Source of the DNA: Acidobacteriota bacterium
Lineage (GTDB): Bacteria; Acidobacteriota; Vicinamibacteria; Vicinamibacterales; UBA2999
Direction of reading: 5' to 3'
Assembly: GCA_016210845.1 (NCBI GenBank)
Contig: JACQTK010000026.1
Span: 1-53,849, forward strand
Length of the DNA: 53,849 nt
Position numbers and translations under genes: made by a program. Under the pieces are notes generated by a model, which saw only the letters and a program-made list of their open reading frames with translations, had not been told where the DNA came from and did not search any database. Positions 27,311 to 35,670 of this stretch are shown here, piece by piece (the first letter of the stretch is position 1; the number at the start of each line of letters is the position of its first letter).

Positions 27311-28005
27311 ATCGGTCCGTGCGGATCGCATCGTCGATCCTCTCGGCCGACTTCGCGGACCTCGGCCGCGAGATTGCCGCCTCCGAGCGCGGCGGCGCGG
27401 ATCTCATCCACGTGGACGTGATGGACGGCCACTTCGTCCCGAACATCACGATCGGGACGCCCGTCGTCAAGGCGATCCGCCGCGTCACGACCAAGCCGCT
27501 CGACGTGCACCTCATGATCGAGGAGCCCGACCGCTACATCGACGACTTCGTGGCGGCCGGCGCCAACATGGTCTCGGTGCACGTGGAAGCCGTTCATCAC
27601 CTCCACCGCACGTTGACCCTCATCAGGAACCTCGGCGCGCAGGCGGGCGTCGTGCTCAATCCGTCCACGCCCGTCGTGGCGCTCGACGAGATCATCGCGG
27701 ACCTCGACTTCGTCCTCGTCATGTCGGTCAACCCAGGGTTCGGCGGCCAGGCGTTCATCCCCCAGGCCCTGGACAAGATCCGTCGAGTGCGCGGCCTGCT
27801 CGATCGACGGGGCTCGGCCGCTCCGATCGAGATCGATGGAGGCGTCGACACGTCGAACGCTGCAGACATCGTGGCCGCCGGCGCCACCATTCTCGTGGCC
27901 GGCCACGCCATCTTCGGCGCGCCCGACGCCGAGACGGCGGCCGATCCGGAGGCGGCCACCCGCGCCCTGCGCGCAGCCGCTTTCGGCGCCATCAGCCGCG
28001 CATGA
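27307..28005 (+). CDS. rpe: Ribulose-phosphate 3-epimerase
   Basis: It interconverts ribulose-5-phosphate and xylulose-5-phosphate. The 232-residue TIM barrel shows 'IASSILSADFADLGREI', metal and catalytic residues in 'IHVDVMDGHFVPNITIG', 'LDVHLMIEEPDRYIDDF', 'LVMSVNPGFGGQAFIP' and 'IEIDGGVDTSNA'. It starts at GTG 27307 inside the stop of the PASTA gene and overlaps the thioesterase gene by ATGA. The position after rsmB matches the order in other phyla. Confidence 0.94.
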   Translation: MNRSVRIASSILSADFADLGREIAASERGGADLIHVDVMDGHFVPNITIGTPVVKAIRRVTTKPLDVHLMIEEPDRYIDDFVAAGANMVSVHVEAVHHLHRTLTLIRNLGAQAGVVLNPSTPVVALDEIIADLDFVLVMSVNPGFGGQAFIPQALDKIRRVRGLLDRRGSAAPIEIDGGVDTSNAADIVAAGATILVAGHAIFGAPDAETAADPEAATRALRAAAFGAISRA

Positions 28006-28421
28006 GCGATCGGCCGGGGACCTCCGACATCGTGCGAACGACGACGGTGCGTGTGCGGTACGCGGAAACCGACCGCATGGGCGTCGTCTACTACGCCAAC
28101 TATCTCGTGTGGTTCGAGGTCGGGCGCACGGAGTGGCTCCGCGACACGGGATGGACCTATCGCGAGATGGAGCGCGACGGGATCTCGCTTCCCGTGATCG
28201 AGGCGCATTGCGAGTACCGCCAGCCCGCGCGGTACGATGACCGGGTGGAGATACGCACGCGCGCGACGCTGCTCACGCCCGTGCGCATCCGGTTCGACTA
28301 CGACATCGTGCGTGAGGAAGACGCGGCCGTGTCCGCCTCGGGCTACACCGTCCACGCGGCGCTCGACGCGGACGGGCGGCCGTGCCGCCTGCCCGAGCGC
28401 GTGCGCCGGTTGCTGGGATGA
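28002..28421 (+). CDS. YbgC/FadM-family hot-dog acyl-CoA thioesterase
   Basis: The 139-residue protein has the 4-hydroxybenzoyl-CoA thioesterase-type pattern 'VRYAETDRMGVVYYANYLVW', with the catalytic Asp in ETDRMG. 'FEVGRTEWLRDTGWTYREME' and 'EYRQPARYDDRVEIRTRATL' follow. In many bacteria YbgC belongs with Tol-Pal genes; here it lies between rpe and an epimerase gene and overlaps both by ATGA. Natural acyl-CoA substrate unknown. Confidence 0.9.
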   Translation: MSDRPGTSDIVRTTTVRVRYAETDRMGVVYYANYLVWFEVGRTEWLRDTGWTYREMERDGISLPVIEAHCEYRQPARYDDRVEIRTRATLLTPVRIRFDYDIVREEDAAVSASGYTVHAALDADGRPCRLPERVRRLLG

Positions 28422-29362
28422 GGGCGCTGGTCACCGGCGCCGCCGGCTTCATCGGCTCCCACCTGTCCGAGCGGCTCATCGGGCAGGGCGCGTCCGTGGT
28501 CGGCCTCGACGGCTTCACCGACTACTACCCCCGCGAGCGCAAGGAGCGCAACCTGACGCGCCTGCGCCAGGCGGCCGCCTTTACGTTCGTCGAGTCCTCC
28601 ATTGCGAACGCGAACCTGGCGGCCCTGCTCGACGGCATCACGCACGTGTTTCATCTGGCCGCTCAGGCCGGCGTCCGGAAGAGCTGGGGGCGCGACTTTC
28701 GCGTCTATACGGAGAACAACGTGGAGGCGACGCAGCTGCTCCTGGAGGCCTGTGTGGGCCGGCCGCTCGAGCGGCTGGTGTACGCGTCCAGCTCCTCGGT
28801 GTACGGCGACGGGGTGCCGCTGCCGATGTGCGAGGAGGCGCGGCCGCAGCCGGTCTCGCCCTACGGGGTCACGAAGCTCGCGGCCGAACAGCTGTGCCAC
28901 TTGTATCACGCGAACCACGGCGTGCCCGCCGTCTCGCTGCGGTATTTCACGGTGTACGGACCGAGGCAGCGCCCCGACATGGGCTTCTCGCGGTTCTTTC
29001 GCGCCGTGCTGCGCGACGAGGCGGTGCCGCTGTACGGCGACGGGCGTCAGACCCGCGACTTCACCTTCGTCGCCGACGCGGTCTCGGCCACCGCGGCCGC
29101 GGCCACGCGCGGGGCTCCGGGGGGTGTCTACAATATTGGCGGCGGCTCGCGTGTCGAGCTGCTCCACGTGTTCGAGCTCATCGGCCGGATCACGGGCCGG
29201 CGCGTGCGCCTGGAACGTCTCGCGCCGCAGGCTGGCGACATGCGCGATACGTACGCCGATACGTCGCGCGCGCGCGCCGATCTGGGGTTCGCGCCCAGTG
29301 TCACACTCGAGCAGGGGCTGCGCGCCCAATACGACTGGGCGATGGGAGAAGGGCTTTCTTGA
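28418..29362 (+). CDS. NAD-dependent sugar-nucleotide epimerase, extended SDR
   Basis: The 314-residue protein starts at ATG 28418 (ATGA overlap), not at the track's 28382, because 'MRALVTGAAGFIGSHLSERL' is the family N-terminus with the NAD-binding GxxGxxG. Catalytic residues are in 'YASSSSVYGDG' and 'SPYGVTKLAAEQL' (YxxxK). 'FTVYGPRQRPDMGFSRFFRA' resembles UDP-glucuronate 4-epimerases. The substrate is probably a UDP-sugar for surface polysaccharide. The end overlaps bamD by TTGA. Confidence 0.88.
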   Translation: MRALVTGAAGFIGSHLSERLIGQGASVVGLDGFTDYYPRERKERNLTRLRQAAAFTFVESSIANANLAALLDGITHVFHLAAQAGVRKSWGRDFRVYTENNVEATQLLLEACVGRPLERLVYASSSSVYGDGVPLPMCEEARPQPVSPYGVTKLAAEQLCHLYHANHGVPAVSLRYFTVYGPRQRPDMGFSRFFRAVLRDEAVPLYGDGRQTRDFTFVADAVSATAAAATRGAPGGVYNIGGGSRVELLHVFELIGRITGRRVRLERLAPQAGDMRDTYADTSRARADLGFAPSVTLEQGLRAQYDWAMGEGLS

Positions 29363-30138
29363 TCCGACGCTGTGCACGATTCGCCGTGCTGATGGCCCTG
29401 CTGGGGGCGACGCTCGCCTGCGGCGCGAGTCGGCCCACCACCCCGCCGCCCGGGTCGGCCAATCCCGACCGGTTCCTCTTCGATCGCGGCAACGAGGCAC
29501 TGATGCAGCGGCAGTGGAACAACGCGCGCACCTACTTCCAGCAGGTGGTCGACAACTACCCGCAGAGCCCGCTGCGGCCCGACGCCAAGCTCGGCGTCGG
29601 CGATGCGTACCTCGGGGAGGGCAACACCGAGTCGCTGGTGCTGGCCGCCAACGAGTTCCGCGAGTTTCTCGCGTTCTATCCCACCAATCCGCGGGCCGAC
29701 TACGCCCAGTACAAGCTGGCCATGACCCACTTCAGCCAGATGCGCGCGGCCGAGCGCGATCAGACCGAGACCAGGGCGGCGCTCCGCGAGCTCGACATCT
29801 TCTTCCAACGCTACGCGAACAGCGCCCTGACGCCCGAGGTGAAACAGAACTGGCGCATCGCCCGCGATCGCCTGAGCGAATCGGGCTTCCGCGTCGGCAT
29901 GACGTACTACCGTCAGCGCTGGTATCCGGGCGCCATCGATCGCTTCCGCGAGGTGCTGCGCGACGACCCCGGGTACACCGGCCGGGACGCCGTGTACTAC
30001 CATCTGGCGGAGTCCCTGGCCCGATCCGATAAGACACCTGAAGCCATCCCGTATTTCAAGCGGCTCCTGGACGAGTTCGAGACGAGCGAGTATCTGGAGG
30101 ACGCGCGGAGACGGCTGCTAGAGCTGACGGCTCAATAG
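29359..30138 (+). CDS. bamD: Outer membrane assembly lipoprotein BamD
   Basis: This 259-residue TPR lipoprotein is part of the BAM complex that inserts beta-barrels. It begins at TTG 29359, overlapping the epimerase stop. The signal 'VLMALLGATLACG' has a lipobox. TPR-like units follow: 'NEALMQRQWNNARTYFQQVV', 'FREFLAFYPTNPRADYAQYK', 'ELDIFFQRYANSALTPEV', 'FRVGMTYYRQRWYPGAIDRF' and 'HLAESLARSDKTPEAIPYF'. The order and length match YfiO/BamD. The track's ORF begins far upstream in the epimerase gene and is wrong. Confidence 0.9.
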   Translation: MIRRCARFAVLMALLGATLACGASRPTTPPPGSANPDRFLFDRGNEALMQRQWNNARTYFQQVVDNYPQSPLRPDAKLGVGDAYLGEGNTESLVLAANEFREFLAFYPTNPRADYAQYKLAMTHFSQMRAAERDQTETRAALRELDIFFQRYANSALTPEVKQNWRIARDRLSESGFRVGMTYYRQRWYPGAIDRFREVLRDDPGYTGRDAVYYHLAESLARSDKTPEAIPYFKRLLDEFETSEYLEDARRRLLELTAQ

Positions 30139-30166
30139 ATTAGCGATACCTGAGGGACGAGCGGTC

Positions 30167-30922
30167 ATGACGACGATGCGGTTTCTGGCGGCCGCCGTGT
30201 TGCTCGCGGCCTCTCCGGCTGCGGCGCAGCGTGGACCCGCGCCCGCGCCCACACACCTGTCTCCCGAGGTGCTGGCGCTGGCCTGCGCCCCGAGCCTCGC
30301 CTACGAGGCGCCCTCGACGCCGCTGCGCGTGACCGGCGGGCAGGACTCTTTCGTGCGCCGCAGCTATCAGCTCGGCGACCTCGTGACGATCAACGCGGGC
30401 ACCGACAACGGCATCGAGGTGGGCCAGGAGTTCTACGTGCGGCGGGCCGCCGGCATGGCGCTCGGCGCGATCGGGCGCGACAATCCGGGGGTCGTCCGCA
30501 CGGCGGGCTGGATTCGCGTGTACGCGGTGGATCGTCGGATGTCGCTCGCCACCATCACGTACGCGTGCGACACGATCGACGTCGACGACTATCTCGAGCC
30601 CTTCCTGCTGCCGCAGGTGCCCGCCATCTCGACCGAGCGTCTGCCCGCGCAGCGCGACAACTACGGCCGCATCCTCGTTGGCAACGATCGACGCCGCACT
30701 TTCGCCACGGGCGACTTCTTCGTCGTCGATCGCGGCAGCGACCACGGTGTCACCGTCGGGGCGCAGTTCGTCGTCTATCGCGACAAGCAGCGGGACGGCA
30801 ACTTCCTGTTCGAGCTCGGCGAGGCGGCGGTGGTGGATGTGAGGCCGGAATCGTCGACGCTCCAGGTCATCCTGGCACGCGACGCTTTCATGGCAGGCGA
30901 CTACGTCGCCCTCAGAAGATAA
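30167..30922 (+). CDS. Secreted hypothetical protein with two similar domains
   Basis: The 251-residue protein has a signal peptide ('LAAAVLLAASPAAAQ') and two similar blocks: 'YQLGDLVTINAGTDNGIEVG' with 'QEFYVRR', and 'FATGDFFVVDRGSDHGVTVG' with 'AQFVVYR'. This GD-x-x-x-x-x-G-x-x-x-G-x-x-x-G-x-x-F-x-V-x-R pattern recalls the C-terminal domain of flagellar FlgT and related envelope proteins; that link is weak. It follows bamD by 28 bp in the same direction, so an envelope role is likely. Confidence 0.65.
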   Translation: MTTMRFLAAAVLLAASPAAAQRGPAPAPTHLSPEVLALACAPSLAYEAPSTPLRVTGGQDSFVRRSYQLGDLVTINAGTDNGIEVGQEFYVRRAAGMALGAIGRDNPGVVRTAGWIRVYAVDRRMSLATITYACDTIDVDDYLEPFLLPQVPAISTERLPAQRDNYGRILVGNDRRRTFATGDFFVVDRGSDHGVTVGAQFVVYRDKQRDGNFLFELGEAAVVDVRPESSTLQVILARDAFMAGDYVALRR

Positions 30923-30928
30923 TAGGCT

Positions 30929-31525
30929 TCACCCTGCGCGGCGGGCGCGCGCGACGCTGACGTCCGCCACACGGGCGCTGACGAGCCGCTGGAAGCGCCG
31001 GTAGTAGTCCACCGCCGAGACGACCGCGGTCAGCAGGACCACCCACAGCGCCGCGTAGCCGATCGGCGCCAGCCACGGCAGCGGCCCCCATCCGAGAATC
31101 AGCAGCAGGATCGCCACCACCTGCGAGGCCATCTTGAACTTGCCGAGCGACGAGGCGGGCATGCTCAGGCCCTTGGTGTAGGCGAGGCTGCGGAGAGCCG
31201 TGACACCGAACTCGCGGCCGATGATGAGCGCCACCATCCAGGCGGGCGCGAGCCCGAGCTGCACGAGCGAGACGAACGCCGCGGACGTCAGCAGCTTGTC
31301 GGCGATCGGATCGAGCATCTGCCCCAGCCAGGTCACCTGCCGGCGGCGGCGCGCGAGGTACCCGTCGAGCCAGTCGGTCATGGAGGCCAGCAGGAAAATC
31401 GCGGCACCCACCAGCTCCTTGGCCACGCCGAAGATGCGGCGTCCCTCGAACTCCGTGAGGAGCACCACGACGAGCAGCGGCACCAGGAACATGCGCACCA
31501 GCGTCAGGGAGTTGGGCAGGTTCAT
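30929..31525 (-). CDS. pgsA: CDP-diacylglycerol-glycerol-3-phosphate 3-phosphatidyltransferase
   Basis: It makes phosphatidylglycerol phosphate, the first committed step to phosphatidylglycerol and cardiolipin. The CDP-alcohol transferase motif is complete in 'DWLDGYLARRRRQVTW', followed by 'LGQMLDPIADK'. About five membrane helices are visible. I use ATG 31525 ('MNLPNSLTLVRMFLVPL') instead of the track's 31555 because it matches the family N-terminus. At 198 residues it is of normal length. It converges with the secreted protein gene, with 6 bp between stops. Confidence 0.92.
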   Translation of the reverse strand: MNLPNSLTLVRMFLVPLLVVVLLTEFEGRRIFGVAKELVGAAIFLLASMTDWLDGYLARRRRQVTWLGQMLDPIADKLLTSAAFVSLVQLGLAPAWMVALIIGREFGVTALRSLAYTKGLSMPASSLGKFKMASQVVAILLLILGWGPLPWLAPIGYAALWVVLLTAVVSAVDYYRRFQRLVSARVADVSVARARRAG

Positions 31526-31546
31526 GGCCGGATGGCGCATTCTACC

Positions 31547-31626
31547 GTAGGACAAACGCTGATGACGCCCATTTTCAATGAGGTCCCCGTTTGTCCTACT
31601 ACAATCGGCGGGCCGACGGCCCGCCG
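31547..31626. repeat. 12-bp inverted repeat and 9-bp hairpin between pgsA and a sugar pyrophosphorylase
   Basis: GTAGGACAAACG (31547-31558) and CGTTTGTCCTAC (31588-31599) are perfect inverted repeats with 29 nt between. Directly after, CGGCGGGCC-gac-GGCCCGCCG (31606-31626) is a perfect hairpin. TACAAT (31600-31605) lies between them. These could be an operator plus leader hairpin, or a small palindromic repeat element beginning with GTAG. Confidence 0.5.
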
Positions 31627-31687
31627 CCAGCGCGCGTGAGCCGCGGGTTTGCTGGGCGGCTCAGGCGCGCTATGATCGGAGATTGTC

Positions 31688-32746
31688 ATGAAGGCGATCC
31701 TTCTGGCCGGGGGCAAAGGGACGCGGCTGAGGCCCCTGACCATCCATACCCCCAAGCCCATCGTCCCGATCTTCAACCGGCCGTTCCTCCATTACCAGCT
31801 GGACCTCCTGAAGCAGGTGCCCGAGATAGACGAGGTGATCCTCAGCCTCAACTACCAGCCTCGGCGCATCGAGGAGATCTTCGGCGATGGTACCGAGGCG
31901 GGCATCAAGATCCGCTACGTCGTCGAGCCCGTGCCGCTCGGCACCGCGGGGGCGGTGAAATACGCAGGCGACAACCTCGCGGAATCGGTGGTGGTGGTCA
32001 ACGGCGACGTGCTGACCGAGGTCGACCTGGCCGCCGTCATCCGCCTCCACCGCGAGCGCCACGCCCGCGCCACCATCGTGCTGACGCCGGTGGAGAACCC
32101 CACCGCCTATGGCCTCGTGGAGACCGATACGGACGGCAACGTTCGACGGTTCCTCGAGAAGCCGAAGCCAGACGAGGTGACCACGAACCACATCAACGCG
32201 GGCATCTACGTCCTGGAGCCCGACACCTTCGACCGCATCCCGAAGGACGTGGCCTGGTCGATCGAGCGCCGCTACTTCCCCTCGCTCGTCGAGCGCGGCG
32301 AGACGTTCGTCGCGTTCGTCTACGGCGGCTACTGGATCGACATCGGGACGCCCGAGAAGTACTCGCAGGTCCATCGCGACATCATGGACGGGCGGTTCGC
32401 GGCCGAACCCTTCCGCGGCCTGCCCGCGCCGCGGGCGTCGGTGGCCCCGGACGCGCGCATCGAGGAGGGCGCGACCGTGGAGGGGCCCTGCTTCATCGAC
32501 GAGGGAGTCCTCATCAAGACGGGTGCGCGCGTGGGTCCGTACTCCGTCATCGGCCGTCAGACGCAGGTCGAGGAGGACGCCTCGATCGACGCGGCCATTC
32601 TCTGGCCCAACTGCCGCGTGAGCAGGGATGCAACCGTTCGCAACGCCATCCTCGGCCGCAACTGCCACCTGGGCCGCAACGTCACGGTCGACGGCGGCGC
32701 GGTCCTCGGCGACAAGACGACGCTGACCGACTACACGCGGGCGTGA
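31688..32746 (+). CDS. Mannose-1-phosphate guanylyltransferase-like NDP-sugar pyrophosphorylase
   Basis: The 352-residue protein has the nucleotidyltransferase start 'MKAILLAGGKGTRLRPLTIH', substrate residues in 'TPKPIVPIFNRP', 'VVVNGDVLTEVDL' and 'FLEKPKPDEV'. A left-handed beta-helix of hexapeptide repeats follows from about residue 245 ('VAPDARIEEGATVEGPCFID'). The GMPB-like layout points to GDP-mannose or a related NDP-sugar. The next gene, a phosphohexomutase, would supply the sugar-1-phosphate. TATGAT at 31671-31676 is a likely -10, about 12 nt before the ATG. Confidence 0.88.
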   Translation: MKAILLAGGKGTRLRPLTIHTPKPIVPIFNRPFLHYQLDLLKQVPEIDEVILSLNYQPRRIEEIFGDGTEAGIKIRYVVEPVPLGTAGAVKYAGDNLAESVVVVNGDVLTEVDLAAVIRLHRERHARATIVLTPVENPTAYGLVETDTDGNVRRFLEKPKPDEVTTNHINAGIYVLEPDTFDRIPKDVAWSIERRYFPSLVERGETFVAFVYGGYWIDIGTPEKYSQVHRDIMDGRFAAEPFRGLPAPRASVAPDARIEEGATVEGPCFIDEGVLIKTGARVGPYSVIGRQTQVEEDASIDAAILWPNCRVSRDATVRNAILGRNCHLGRNVTVDGGAVLGDKTTLTDYTRA

Positions 32747-32804
32747 CATGGGCGATTCGCGATGTCTGATGCGCGAATCACTCATCGCTCATCGCTAATC
32801 ACAC
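32747..32804. repeat. ATCGC-type short repeats between two sugar genes
   Basis: The 58-bp gap contains 'gattcgcgatg' and 'gcgcgaatcactcatcgctcatcgctaatcac'. GATTCGCG and CGCGAATC are inverted repeats, and 'atcgct' or close variants recur. It may form a hairpin between the co-oriented genes. I see no promoter. Confidence 0.4.
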
Positions 32805-34160
32805 ATGGCGATCAATCCTGAGATTTTCAAGGCCTATGACATCCGCGGCCTGTATCCACGAGAGATAGACGAGCACGCGGCGCGCCTGATCGGCCGTGGG
32901 TTTGCCGCCTATCTGGGCGCCGGACCCGTGGCCGTGTCCCGCGACATGCGCATCTCCTCGCCCGCGCTGGCCGCGGCGTTCATCGAGGGGGTCCGCGCCC
33001 AGGGCCTCGACGTCGTGGACTGCGGGATGCTCGGCACGGACATGATGTACTTTGCCGTGGCCAGCAGTGGCTTCGCGGGCGGCGCGCAGATCACCGCGTC
33101 CCACAATCCGGGCGAGTACAACGGCATCAAGATGGTCCGCCGCGACGCGCTGCCGCTGAGCGGCGACGCGGGCATCGGCGACATCCGCGAGATGATTGCC
33201 CGCGACAGCCTGCCGCCGCCTGCCGCGCAGCCTGGAGCGCTGACCGAGCGCGACGTCCTCCCCGCGTACGTGGACACGGTGATGTCGTTCATCGACCCGT
33301 CGGTCGTCGAGCCTTTCACCGTGGTGCTCGATGCCGGCAGCGGCATGGCCGGGCTCGTGGCGCCCGCCCTGTTCGATCGGCTGCCGTGCAGGACGACGAA
33401 GCTGTGCTTCGCGATCGACGGCACGTTCCCCACGCACGAGGCGAACCCGCTGATCGAGGAGAACCGCCGCGACATCACCGCGGAGGTCCTGCGGCAAGGG
33501 GCCGACGCGGGCATCGCCTGGGACGGCGATGCGGACCGGTGCTTCTTCATCGACGGCAGCGGCGAGTTCGTCCCTGGCGACTTCGTGACGGCGCTGCTGG
33601 CGGAGGCCTTTCTGCTGACGCATCCGGGGGCCACCATCGTGTACGACTTGCGCGCGAGTCACGCCGTGAAGGACACCGTCGCGCGATACGGTGGGCGCGC
33701 CCTCATGAACCGTGTGGGCCACGCCTTCATCAAGCGGCGCATGCGCGAGGAGGATGCGATCTTCGGCGGCGAGGTCACGGGACATTACTACTTCCGCGAC
33801 TTCTACTACGCCGACAACGGCTTCATTCCCGCGCTGCTCATGCTGGAGCTGATGTCGAAGAAACGCTGCTCGCTCCGCGAGCTGCTGCGGCCGTATCGCG
33901 AGCGGTACTTCATCTCCGGCGAGATCAACACGAGATTGAGATCGATGGAGGACGTGCCGCGGCGGCTGGCGGCCATCGAGCAGCGGTATCGGGACGGGAC
34001 CGTCGCCACCCTCGACGGCGTGTCGGTGGACTATGCGGACTGGCACTTCAACGTCCGGCCGTCCAATACGGAGCCTCTCCTGCGGCTGAATCTCGAGGCC
34101 GCCGCGCCCGAGATGATGGAGCGGAAGCGTGACGAGGTGCTGGCGCTGATCCGGGGCTGA
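32805..34160 (+). CDS. Phosphomannomutase/phosphoglucomutase
   Basis: The 451-residue alpha-D-phosphohexomutase interconverts hexose-6- and hexose-1-phosphates. Four signatures are seen: catalytic serine loop 'ITASHNPGEYNGIKM', the Mg loop 'AWDGDADRCFFID', sugar-binding 'FGGEVTGHYYFRDF' and the phosphate-binding 'VRPSNTEPLLRLNLE'. It is of the ManB/AlgC type. With the pyrophosphorylase before it, it forms a two-gene route to an activated sugar, perhaps GDP-mannose. A tRNA-Gly gene follows by 22 bp. Confidence 0.92.
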   Translation: MAINPEIFKAYDIRGLYPREIDEHAARLIGRGFAAYLGAGPVAVSRDMRISSPALAAAFIEGVRAQGLDVVDCGMLGTDMMYFAVASSGFAGGAQITASHNPGEYNGIKMVRRDALPLSGDAGIGDIREMIARDSLPPPAAQPGALTERDVLPAYVDTVMSFIDPSVVEPFTVVLDAGSGMAGLVAPALFDRLPCRTTKLCFAIDGTFPTHEANPLIEENRRDITAEVLRQGADAGIAWDGDADRCFFIDGSGEFVPGDFVTALLAEAFLLTHPGATIVYDLRASHAVKDTVARYGGRALMNRVGHAFIKRRMREEDAIFGGEVTGHYYFRDFYYADNGFIPALLMLELMSKKRCSLRELLRPYRERYFISGEINTRLRSMEDVPRRLAAIEQRYRDGTVATLDGVSVDYADWHFNVRPSNTEPLLRLNLEAAAPEMMERKRDEVLALIRG

Positions 34161-34182
34161 GGATGGTAAGATGACTAGCGAA

Positions 34183-34257
34183 GCGGGAGTAGTTCAGCGG
34201 TAGAACGCGAGCTTCCCAAGCTCGATGTCGCGGGTTCGATTCCCGTCTCCCGCTCCA
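34183..34257 (+). tRNA. tRNA-Gly (CCC)
   Basis: A full cloverleaf is seen: acceptor GCGGGAG/CTCCCGC, D arm with 'agttcagcggtagaac', anticodon stem CGAGC/GCTCG with loop TTCCCAA (anticodon CCC), and T arm 'cgggttcgattcccg'. The CCA end is encoded. TAAGAT at 34167-34172 is a possible -10. Confidence 0.96.
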
Positions 34258-34285
34258 GCCTTCGCTCTCACGCCATGCGAACGCT

Positions 34286-34313
34286 GTCCGCCGTAGCCTT
34301 GGCGAAGGCGGAC
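34286..34313. repeat. 28-bp palindrome after tRNA-Gly
   Basis: GTCCGCC (34286-34292) and GGCGGAC (34307-34313) enclose GTA-GCC-TT-GGC-GAA, giving a stem interrupted by one 3-nt mismatch. It lies between the tRNA and the end of the convergent ybjQ-like gene, where it could stop transcription from either side. Palindromes of this form are often dispersed in GC-rich genomes. Confidence 0.55.
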
Positions 34314-34316
34314 CGA

Positions 34317-34643
34317 TCACGTCCCTTCTGCCTCGAGCACGACGGCGTCTCCGGACACGAGAATCTCCGAGGCGTTCTGCATCACGTAGGACGTCGAGAA
34401 GCCGACGTTGACGATCGCATTGGCGCCGCGCGACGCGGCGGCCGCGACCATCCGGTCGATCGCCTGCTCGCGCGCTTCCGCCATCAGCTTCGTGTACTCC
34501 TGAATCTCGCCGCCGACGAGGTTCTTCAGACCGGCGAGGATGTCCTTGCCGACGTGCCGCGCGCGGATGGTGTTGCCGTACACCAGCCCGAGCGATCGGA
34601 CGACACGGTGGCCGGCCACTTGTGCGGATGGCGTCACGATCAT
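34317..34643 (-). CDS. YbjQ/UPF0145 family protein
   Basis: The 108-residue protein matches the YbjQ family along its length: 'VRSLGLVYGNTIRARHVGKD', 'LVGGEIQEYTKLMAEAREQA' and 'RMVAAAASRGANAIVNVGFS'. YbjQ proteins form small oligomers of unknown function, sometimes annotated as heavy-metal-binding. The start overlaps the stop of the anti-sigma-like gene (ATGA), so it is the third gene of the sigma-factor operon. Confidence 0.9.
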   Translation of the reverse strand: MIVTPSAQVAGHRVVRSLGLVYGNTIRARHVGKDILAGLKNLVGGEIQEYTKLMAEAREQAIDRMVAAAASRGANAIVNVGFSTSYVMQNASEILVSGDAVVLEAEGT

Positions 34644-35104
34644 CGCTCGACCTCCCGCGAATAGGGGTCGTGCGTCCAGAGGTGCCAGCGCTCACGGAGG
34701 ATCGACACGATCAGCAGCGCGGCGCCGACCATGAGGGATCCCATCGCAACCTTGACGAACAGCGGCAGGTCGGACGCGAGCCACGACTCGATCCAGAGCC
34801 AGAGGGACGTGGCGCCCAGCACACCGGCACCGACCGCGATCAGCGTCCACGCGATGCGCCGCTCGGCGCGGTGGAGGGCGGACCGGCGGTACCGGTCCCA
34901 CACCTCTTCAGGCGGCCGGGCAATCTCCATTGTCATCGTGACCTCCTTCACTCGTCGCAGGCGGCTCCAGTCGTCCGCCAGATCGGGGCGCGTCGCGAGG
35001 AGCGCGTCGAGCTCTCGCCGCTCGGCGTCGGTGCACTCGCGGTCGAGCACCGCCATCATCAGCGCGTGCGCGCGGTCGAGATCCAGTTCGTCCGCGGAAT
35101 TCAT
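34640..35104 (-). CDS. Anti-sigma-factor-like membrane protein
   Basis: The 154-residue protein has a soluble N-terminal part with 'DLDRAHALMMAVLDRECTDA' and 'ERRELDALLATRPDLADDW', resembling the helical zinc-less anti-sigma N-terminus. Two membrane helices follow ('RIAWTLIAVGAGVLGATSLW' and 'FVKVAMGSLMVGAALLIVSI'). It overlaps the ECF sigma gene by ATGA, the usual sigma/anti-sigma order. The HxxxCxxC zinc motif is absent. Confidence 0.75.
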   Translation of the reverse strand: MNSADELDLDRAHALMMAVLDRECTDAERRELDALLATRPDLADDWSRLRRVKEVTMTMEIARPPEEVWDRYRRSALHRAERRIAWTLIAVGAGVLGATSLWLWIESWLASDLPLFVKVAMGSLMVGAALLIVSILRERWHLWTHDPYSREVER

Positions 35105-35670
35105 CGATGGGCCTCCAGGGCGTCCGCGAGCCGCTTGCGGGCCGAGTACAGCCGAGACATCACCGTCCCGATCGGGATGCCCACCTGGTCGGCGATCTCG
35201 CGGTACTTCAGCTCCTCGAACTCCTTCAGCACCAGCACCTCTCGCTCGTGCGCCGGCAGCGCGTCGATGGCGGCGGCGAGACGGCGGCGCGCTTCAGCGC
35301 GCTCGGCCTCCTGCAGCGGATCGGCACCGGTACCATGCGCGATCGCGACCAGCCAATCGGGGCCCTGCGGCTCGATCAGGCGCCCCTGCGCCTTCGCGTC
35401 GCGCAGGAAGTTGAAGCACAGGCGCCGCAGGATCTGGTACAGCCAGGCATAGAAGGGACGGTCCGGATCGAGCGTGTGGCGCGCCCGGAAGGCCCGGACG
35501 AAGGCTTCCTGCGACAAGTCGAGCGCGTCCTCGCGCGACCGGACGATCCCGAGCGCCTGCAGGGAGGCGCGGCGCTCGTACCGCTCGACGAGCGTCCCGA
35601 AAGCGTCGGCGCCGCCCGCGCGCACCCGCCGCGCCAGCGCCGCGTCGCTGTCTCCCTCCGTCACGCGCAT
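35101..35670 (-). CDS. ECF sigma factor (sigma-70 family)
   Basis: The 189-residue protein has region 2 ('VERYERRASLQALGIVRSRE', 'DALDLSQEAFVRAFRARH', 'FYAWLYQILRRLCFNFLRDA') and region 4 with 'LPAHEREVLVLKEFEELKYR' and 'EIADQVGIPIGTVMSRLYSA'. A linker of normal length joins them. It directs RNA polymerase to a stress or envelope regulon, held in check by the membrane protein encoded next. A 23-residue hydrophobic frame overlaps its start. Confidence 0.92.
   Translation of the reverse strand: MRVTEGDSDAALARRVRAGGADAFGTLVERYERRASLQALGIVRSREDALDLSQEAFVRAFRARHTLDPDRPFYAWLYQILRRLCFNFLRDAKAQGRLIEPQGPDWLVAIAHGTGADPLQEAERAEARRRLAAAIDALPAHEREVLVLKEFEELKYREIADQVGIPIGTVMSRLYSARKRLADALEAHR

Noticed and set aside
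34286-34313. Part of a second tRNA
   Set aside because: The palindrome has no D or T arm and no anticodon loop.
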